From Sulfurimonas sp. (GTDB lineage: Bacteria > Campylobacterota > Campylobacteria > Campylobacterales > Sulfurimonadaceae), in the NCBI GenBank assembly GCA_021157485.1, contig JAGGWO010000195.1:1-11055 (forward strand): a DNA stretch of 11,055 bases, read 5' to 3'. Shown one piece after another: positions 6,895 to 11,055 of the stretch. Below the pieces are notes generated by a model. The model had not been told where the DNA came from. It searched no databases and was given only the letters and a program-made list of their open reading frames with translations. Both the position numbers and the translations under genes were made by a program. Each line of letters begins with the position of its first letter. Within the stretch, counting starts at the first letter, position 1.

Positions 6895-8802
6895 TTATTT
6901 CATCCATTTTGTCTGTTTCAAGAGTTTTGCTTGAGCTGTATCTATACTAAGAAGAAGGTCCTGAAGTTCTTTTGTTGCATTTCCTTCACCATCTAAAAAT
7001 GTTTTATAGTTGTAGTGTACAGCACCTTTGCCATCTGTCAGTGCTATTGTCCCACCTTTTCTGACAAATGCGACTCTTTTATTTACAGTTTCATCTAGTA
7101 GAGAGTTGTCTATAGACGTAAATACTCCCTTCCAACCAAGAAAATTCACAATAGTTGCAAGTATATCTACATGAGAACCAATTTTATCTATCTTCTTTCC
7201 TTGAAAAATTTTAGGTGCATAAACTATAAGTGGTATATGAAACTCTGGAAGAAAGAGCTCTTTTTTAGTTGTGATTTTTTTGGCATTATCTAGTTTTGCA
7301 TGATTGCAGTGATCAGCAGTAAATATGAAAATTGTTCTATCAAACCAAGGCTCTTTTTTAGCTCTTGTCATAAACTCACCTATTTGTGAATCAGTATAAT
7401 TAAGCGTATTTAAAAATCCCTCTTCAGTCTCAGTAGAGTGTGGATATTTTTCCCATTTTTTACCAGGCGAGTAGTATGGAGCGTGTGTTGTAGCTGTAAA
7501 AGCAAAACTAATAAATGGCTCTTTTATGGTATGAAGTTTTGAAGAGAGATGTCTAAGCATATCACCATCCCAAGAGTCTTCTTTAGCTTCTCCTTCTTCT
7601 TCTCCGGTTCGTTGGTAGTCTTCAGAACCGTAATACTCTTTAAACCCTGCCAGAGCACTTATTTTGTCTACTCTAAAAGAGCCTCTATCTCCACTCTGCA
7701 TTGAGAGAGTAGAGTAACCATTCTTTTGTGCCATAACACCTAAGTAGCTAAGATTATATAACTCCAGACCTCCACCAATACTTTCAAATCCATAAGGTTG
7801 AACTATTCCGGTGAAAATAGATGTAATTCCTTCTAATGATCTCTGTCCATTAGCATAAAAGTTTGTAAAGAGTAGTCCATTATTAGACATCTCATCTAAG
7901 TTTGGCGTGACTTGGTAGTTGTTGTGCGCTAAAGCATCAAGATACTGTCCACTTAAACTCTCAATCATGACAATAACTACATTATATTTTTGAGTTTTAG
8001 GTTCTTTAAACTCTTTTAAAAGTGGATATTTTGCATCAATATAAGATATTTTTTGAGATGATAAGTTGTTTTTTATGTTTTGAACTGCTTTGTTTAGTTC
8101 AATACCAGAATGATTTACACTATGTCTATCACCACTACGGTAGTAACAGAAAAAGCCATTAAGAGCTAGATTCCCAGATGCCAGTTTATTAACAGCAAAG
8201 GCATCCGATATAGCAAATGAAATATCATGTATTTTCCCTCGTATTCCTACAAAAGCTATAATAATTAAAAGAAGCATATTTAGCCACTCTCTCTGTCTTA
8301 TCTCTTTGTTTGATATTTCACTATTAAAGAGTTTGAAAAATAGATAGATAATACTGAAAAATATAGTAAACCCAACTATTGTTTGATAAAAATAGTAATC
8401 ATATGCCATACTAAATAGGATTCCAACATCATTGCCTATTACATTTAATTCATCACTTAAATGTCTGTTTACAAATCCAAAATAAAGAGAGTCAGCGATA
8501 TTAAAAAATACTATTGCAGCAATTAAAACTCCCCATATTAATCCAAGAGTTGTTCTGTATGGCTTGTAGAGTGTGAATTTAAATGGGATTAATAGTGCAA
8601 GCCATATTAGTGATGTAAATGTGAAAATTTCAGCTGTATCAACACGAATACCCATAAAAAATGAGAGAAAAGTTTCATATGCGGTCAGTGTATTAAAATA
8701 GTTAAAATATGAAAGATAAAAATATAGTCTTACTAAAAAAAAGAGTAAAAAACTTAAAAAGATGGCTGAAATAACTTGGGTATATCTGTTTTTAAAATGC
8801 AA
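6895..8802 (-). CDS. LTA-synthase-family membrane phosphotransferase (sulfatase fold), copy B
   Basis: First gene of the minus-strand operon, with 635 residues and the same plan as copy A. Five membrane segments (about 8-30, 57-76, 83-104, 137-157, 172-187) precede a periplasmic sulfatase-fold domain. Active-site candidates are E281 (MIESLSG), S322 (NGQRSLEG, nucleophile position), H440 (ATTHAPY), D497 and H498 (ADHCNH). It differs from copy A in having Cys after the metal-binding DH (DHC against DHG) and an acidic insert EEEGEAKEDSWDGD near 401-414. The C-terminal tail IDTAxAxLLxxxKWxK is shared with copy A, and by eye about half of all residues match. The likely reaction is transfer of a phospholipid head group to a glycan or lipid A; donor and acceptor are unknown. 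The start is TTG at 8802-8800, supported by AGGA placed 7 nt upstream. Confidence 0.87.
   Translation of the reverse strand: MHFKNRYTQVISAIFLSFLLFFLVRLYFYLSYFNYFNTLTAYETFLSFFMGIRVDTAEIFTFTSLIWLALLIPFKFTLYKPYRTTLGLIWGVLIAAIVFFNIADSLYFGFVNRHLSDELNVIGNDVGILFSMAYDYYFYQTIVGFTIFFSIIYLFFKLFNSEISNKEIRQREWLNMLLLIIIAFVGIRGKIHDISFAISDAFAVNKLASGNLALNGFFCYYRSGDRHSVNHSGIELNKAVQNIKNNLSSQKISYIDAKYPLLKEFKEPKTQKYNVVIVMIESLSGQYLDALAHNNYQVTPNLDEMSNNGLLFTNFYANGQRSLEGITSIFTGIVQPYGFESIGGGLELYNLSYLGVMAQKNGYSTLSMQSGDRGSFRVDKISALAGFKEYYGSEDYQRTGEEEGEAKEDSWDGDMLRHLSSKLHTIKEPFISFAFTATTHAPYYSPGKKWEKYPHSTETEEGFLNTLNYTDSQIGEFMTRAKKEPWFDRTIFIFTADHCNHAKLDNAKKITTKKELFLPEFHIPLIVYAPKIFQGKKIDKIGSHVDILATIVNFLGWKGVFTSIDNSLLDETVNKRVAFVRKGGTIALTDGKGAVHYNYKTFLDGEGNATKELQDLLLSIDTAQAKLLKQTKWMK
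7325..7359. repeat. Near-identical direct repeat, copy 2 (in phosphotransferase copy B)
   Basis: Partner of 3495-3529 at an offset of 3830 bp and in the same orientation. The two copies flank the PAP2 and GH-like genes, so recombination between them would remove both and leave one hybrid phosphotransferase in frame. Confidence 0.8.
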
Positions 8803-8809
8803 TGAAAAA

Positions 8810-8813
8810 TCCT
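8810..8813 (-). promoter_or_regulatory. Ribosome-binding site that decides the TTG start of copy B
   Basis: AGGA on the minus strand ends 7 nt before the TTG at 8802-8800. No ATG or GTG in the same frame lies nearby, so this site makes TTG the most credible start. Confidence 0.65.
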
Positions 8814-8830
8814 ACTATTATATAAGTCGA

Positions 8831-8836
8831 ATTATA
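8831..8836 (-). promoter_or_regulatory. Candidate -10 element for the five-gene minus-strand operon
   Basis: Read on the minus strand this is a perfect TATAAT, about 29 nt before the TTG start of the first operon gene and giving an expected leader of roughly 20 nt. No convincing -35 box is present; AT-rich upstream DNA is usual for Campylobacterota sigma-70 promoters. A second TATAAT at 8822-8817 is too close to the ribosome-binding site to serve well. Confidence 0.5.
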
Positions 8837-8848
8837 TCCTTTTTAAGG

Positions 8849-8854
8849 TAAAAT
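8849..8854 (+). promoter_or_regulatory. Candidate -10 element for ugd
   Basis: TAAAAT lies 29 nt upstream of the ugd ATG, in the only non-coding stretch on that side. It is preceded by the small palindrome CCTT-TTT-AAGG (8838-8848), located between the two divergent -10 candidates and so a possible regulator site. Both assignments come from inspection only. Confidence 0.35.
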
Positions 8855-8883
8855 AACGGATTAATTTTTTAGGAACTATATAA

Positions 8884-10209
8884 ATGAAAATATCAGTAAT
8901 TGGAACAGGATACGTAGGTTTAGTAAGTGGAGTATGTTTTGCACAGATGGGTAACTCTGTTACTTGTGTGGATATCGATGAGAAAAAAATAGAAGAATTA
9001 AAACAAGGTATCATTCCTATTTATGAACCTGGTTTAGAAGATATGACATTAGAAAATTATAAAAATAAAACATTATCATTTACAATAGATTCTAAAGAAG
9101 CTATTAAAAATTCTATAATCTCGTTTATTGCGGTTGGAACTCCTATGGGTGAAGATGGTTCTGCGGACTTGAAATATGTTCTTGCGGTTGCAAAAACTAT
9201 TGGTGAATCTATGCAAGATTATATGGTTGTTGTAGACAAATCTACTGTACCTGTTGGAACTGCTGATAAAGTAAAAGCAACGATACAAGCAGAACTTGAT
9301 AAGCGAGGTGTAGATATTGATTTTGATGTAGTATCAAATCCTGAGTTTTTAAAAGAGGGTGCAGCTATACAAGATTTCTTACATCCTGACCGTGTAGTTA
9401 TCGGTGCTGAGAATGAAAAAGCGATGAATGTTATGAGAGAATTATATGCTCCATTTATGAAACATCATGACAGATTTATTGGTATGGATATAAAATCAGC
9501 TGAGATGACAAAATATGCTGCAAATTCAATGCTTGCAACTAAAATATCTTTTATGAATGAAATGAGTCAGATTTGTGAGAGAGTTGGCGCAGATATTAAT
9601 AAAGTAAGAAATGGAATAGGAAGTGACAGCCGTATCGGTTACAGCTTCATCTATCCTGGTTGTGGATATGGTGGTAGCTGTTTTCCTAAAGATGTTCAAG
9701 CATTAGCAAAAACTGCAAAAGATTTTGGATATAACCCAAGAATATTAGATGCGGTTGAAGCTGTTAATTATGACCAAAAGTATTTAATTTCAAACAAAGT
9801 TATAACTAAATTTGGTGAAAACTTAGATGGAAAAACTTTCGCAGTTTGGGGGCTGAGTTTTAAGCCTGAGACTGATGATATGCGTGAGGCTAGTTCTATT
9901 ACTATTATAAATGAACTTACTAAGCGTGGTGCAAAAGTTGTAGCTTATGATCCTAAAGCCAGAAATGAAGCGGAGACACATTATCTTAAAAATAATGCTA
10001 ACGTATCTTATGTAGATTCTAAATATGAAGCACTTAAAGATGCTGATGCTGTTATCCTTGTAACTGAGTGGCAAGAGTTTAGAAGTCCTGATTTTGATGA
10101 GATGAAAAAACTTCTTAAAAATGCTATTTTCTTTGATGGAAGAAATCAATTTTCAAAAGAAAAGATGGACTCTTATGGCTTTGAATATTTCCAGATTGGT
10201 GTAAAGTAA
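8884..10209 (+). CDS. ugd: UDP-glucose 6-dehydrogenase (UDP-glucose/GDP-mannose dehydrogenase family)
   Basis: Cytoplasmic NAD-dependent enzyme oxidising UDP-glucose in two steps to UDP-glucuronate, a precursor of acidic sugars in LPS, capsule or exopolysaccharide. The N-terminal Rossmann motif is GTGYVG (7-12), followed by VDID (29-32) for NAD ribose binding. Catalytic residues fit the family: SNPEFLKEG (151-159), K210 and N214 in MTKYAANSM, and the thiolate C266 in [10 protein letters not shown]. The C-terminal domain has [15 protein letters not shown] (322-336) and ends with FDGRN (418-422). The 441-residue length is the common bacterial type, longer than the 388-residue E. coli form. AGGA at 8871-8874 sits 9 nt before the ATG. 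It diverges from the phosphotransferase operon and is followed 4 nt later by a glycosyltransferase. A sister enzyme acting on a different UDP-hexose cannot be excluded. Confidence 0.93.
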   Translation: MKISVIGTGYVGLVSGVCFAQMGNSVTCVDIDEKKIEELKQGIIPIYEPGLEDMTLENYKNKTLSFTIDSKEAIKNSIISFIAVGTPMGEDGSADLKYVLAVAKTIGESMQDYMVVVDKSTVPVGTADKVKATIQAELDKRGVDIDFDVVSNPEFLKEGAAIQDFLHPDRVVIGAENEKAMNVMRELYAPFMKHHDRFIGMDIKSAEMTKYAANSMLATKISFMNEMSQICERVGADINKVRNGIGSDSRIGYSFIYPGCGYGGSCFPKDVQALAKTAKDFGYNPRILDAVEAVNYDQKYLISNKVITKFGENLDGKTFAVWGLSFKPETDDMREASSITIINELTKRGAKVVAYDPKARNEAETHYLKNNANVSYVDSKYEALKDADAVILVTEWQEFRSPDFDEMKKLLKNAIFFDGRNQFSKEKMDSYGFEYFQIGVK

Positions 10210-10213
10210 GTCT

Positions 10214-11055
10214 TTGAATATACTTGTAGTACGTACAGATAAGCTAGGGGACTTCGTAACTGCCTTTCCTGCGATGTACGTACTAAAACAATATAATCCT
10301 CAAAATAGGATTATAGCCTGTATCTCTCCAATAAATGAAGCCTTAGCTAAGAGTTGTGAGTTTATCGATGAGGTAATTGTCGATGATCCTAAAAGTTCTA
10401 TTTTTGAGCTAATAAAAAAACTTAAAAATGCAAAGATAGATGCTTCTATAACTCTTTTTTCAAATACAAGAGTTGCGTTTGCACAGTTTATGGCACGTAT
10501 CCCTCAAAGAATTGCTCCTGCTACAAAAATTGCACAAATCTTTTATACAGACAGAGTCAAACAAAAACGTTCTGAAGTTAAAATGGCAGAGTTTGAGTAT
10601 AACCTTGAGCTAACTAAAACTCTTTTTTCTGAAATTAATTTAGAGTATAAAAAGCCACTATTAGAGTTTGAAGATGCTAGAAAAGTTTATGATGTTTTTT
10701 GTGCTAATAATGATATATCAAAAGATGTGGTTGCGTTTCATGTAGGTTTTGGTGGAAGTAGTGATGCTAATTGGAATTTAGATGAGTATGCGATACTTAT
10801 TCGTGAAGTCTTAAAGCAGGGTAAATATCAAGTGGTCTTAACCTTTGGACCAGATGAAAAAGAACTCTATGAAGAGATGCAAGATAGATTAAAAGGAGAA
10901 GATATAGTTTTTTATTTCTCTCTTGATGGACTTGTATATTTTGCAAAACTCATAAGTAATTTTAAACTTTTTGTAAGTACATCAACAGGTACTTATCATT
11001 TAGCTTCACTTGTAGGGTGTCCAACTATGACTTTTTTTGGAGATTCACTTTTTGC
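10214..11055 (+). CDS. GT9-family glycosyltransferase (heptosyltransferase-like), 3' truncated by window edge
   Basis: An open frame runs from TTG at 10214 to the end of the window, 280 complete codons without a stop. The N-terminus (MNILVVRTDKLGDFVTAFPA) has the GT9 pattern with D13 at the catalytic position. The donor half shows AFHVGFGGSSDANW (174-187) and STSTGTYHLASL (255-266), followed by PTMTFFGDS, corresponding to the NDSGPMHVAAA and PTITIFGPT stretches of WaaF. The position equal to the catalytic-pocket Asp of WaaF is Thr or Ser here, and the Cys cluster region is not visible. It could be heptosyltransferase I or III, or a GT9 enzyme using another nucleotide sugar. It starts 4 nt after the ugd stop, so both are probably one transcript. 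No ATG exists near the N-terminus; the first in frame is at 10274, which would delete the catalytic Asp, so TTG is preferred. Confidence 0.82.
   Translation, partial: MNILVVRTDKLGDFVTAFPAMYVLKQYNPQNRIIACISPINEALAKSCEFIDEVIVDDPKSSIFELIKKLKNAKIDASITLFSNTRVAFAQFMARIPQRIAPATKIAQIFYTDRVKQKRSEVKMAEFEYNLELTKTLFSEINLEYKKPLLEFEDARKVYDVFCANNDISKDVVAFHVGFGGSSDANWNLDEYAILIREVLKQGKYQVVLTFGPDEKELYEEMQDRLKGEDIVFYFSLDGLVYFAKLISNFKLFVSTSTGTYHLASLVGCPTMTFFGDSLF

Noticed and set aside
8832..9014. 60-residue minus-strand open frame over the ugd start
   Set aside because: It is a shadow of ugd, overlaps the divergent promoter and shows no family features.
9076..9288. 70-residue minus-strand open frame inside ugd
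   Set aside because: It is antisense to a conserved dehydrogenase, with an amino-acid composition typical of a shadow frame.
9823..10149. 108-residue minus-strand open frame inside ugd
   Set aside because: It lies entirely opposite the C-terminal domain of ugd and has no domain or ribosome-binding site that I can see.

Overview
The window reads as a cell-envelope (LPS core and surface glycan) locus of a Gram-negative Campylobacterota bacterium, most like Sulfurimonas or its relatives. That placement rests on the strongly AT-rich sequence, tightly packed genes, TATAAT-type promoter elements without a clear -35 box, and the kinds of proteins encoded. It is inferred from style and protein character, not from a database match.

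Layout. (1) Positions 1-2074, plus strand: the last codons of a gene that is probably hldD, then hldE (bifunctional heptose-7-phosphate kinase / heptose-1-phosphate adenylyltransferase), then a YfaZ-like outer-membrane protein whose start lies inside the end of hldE. (2) Positions 2076-8802, minus strand: a five-gene unit. In transcription order it holds an LTA-synthase-family phosphotransferase (copy B), a membrane-anchored glycoside-hydrolase-like protein, a PAP2 phosphatase, a second LTA-synthase-family phosphotransferase (copy A) and waaF (heptosyltransferase II). All four internal junctions overlap by 1 nt or leave a 1-nt gap. (3) Positions 8803-8883: a short divergent promoter region. 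(4) Positions 8884-11055, plus strand: ugd (UDP-glucose 6-dehydrogenase), then a GT9-family glycosyltransferase that starts on TTG and runs off the window edge.

How the parts fit. HldE (with HldD, if that is the upstream gene) makes ADP-L-glycero-D-manno-heptose. WaaF and perhaps the last GT9 enzyme put heptose or a related sugar on the inner core. Ugd supplies UDP-glucuronate for acidic sugars. The middle operon adds periplasmic activities that could decorate a glycan with a lipid-derived phospho-group (two LtaS-like enzymes), handle a lipid phosphate (PAP2), and bind or trim a glycan (GH-like protein). That combination, welded to waaF by coupled translation, is the most interesting part of the window; its substrates cannot be read from the sequence.

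The whole window is coding apart from the 81-bp divergent region and a few 1-4 nt gaps. No tRNA, rRNA, CRISPR array, insertion sequence or integrase was seen.
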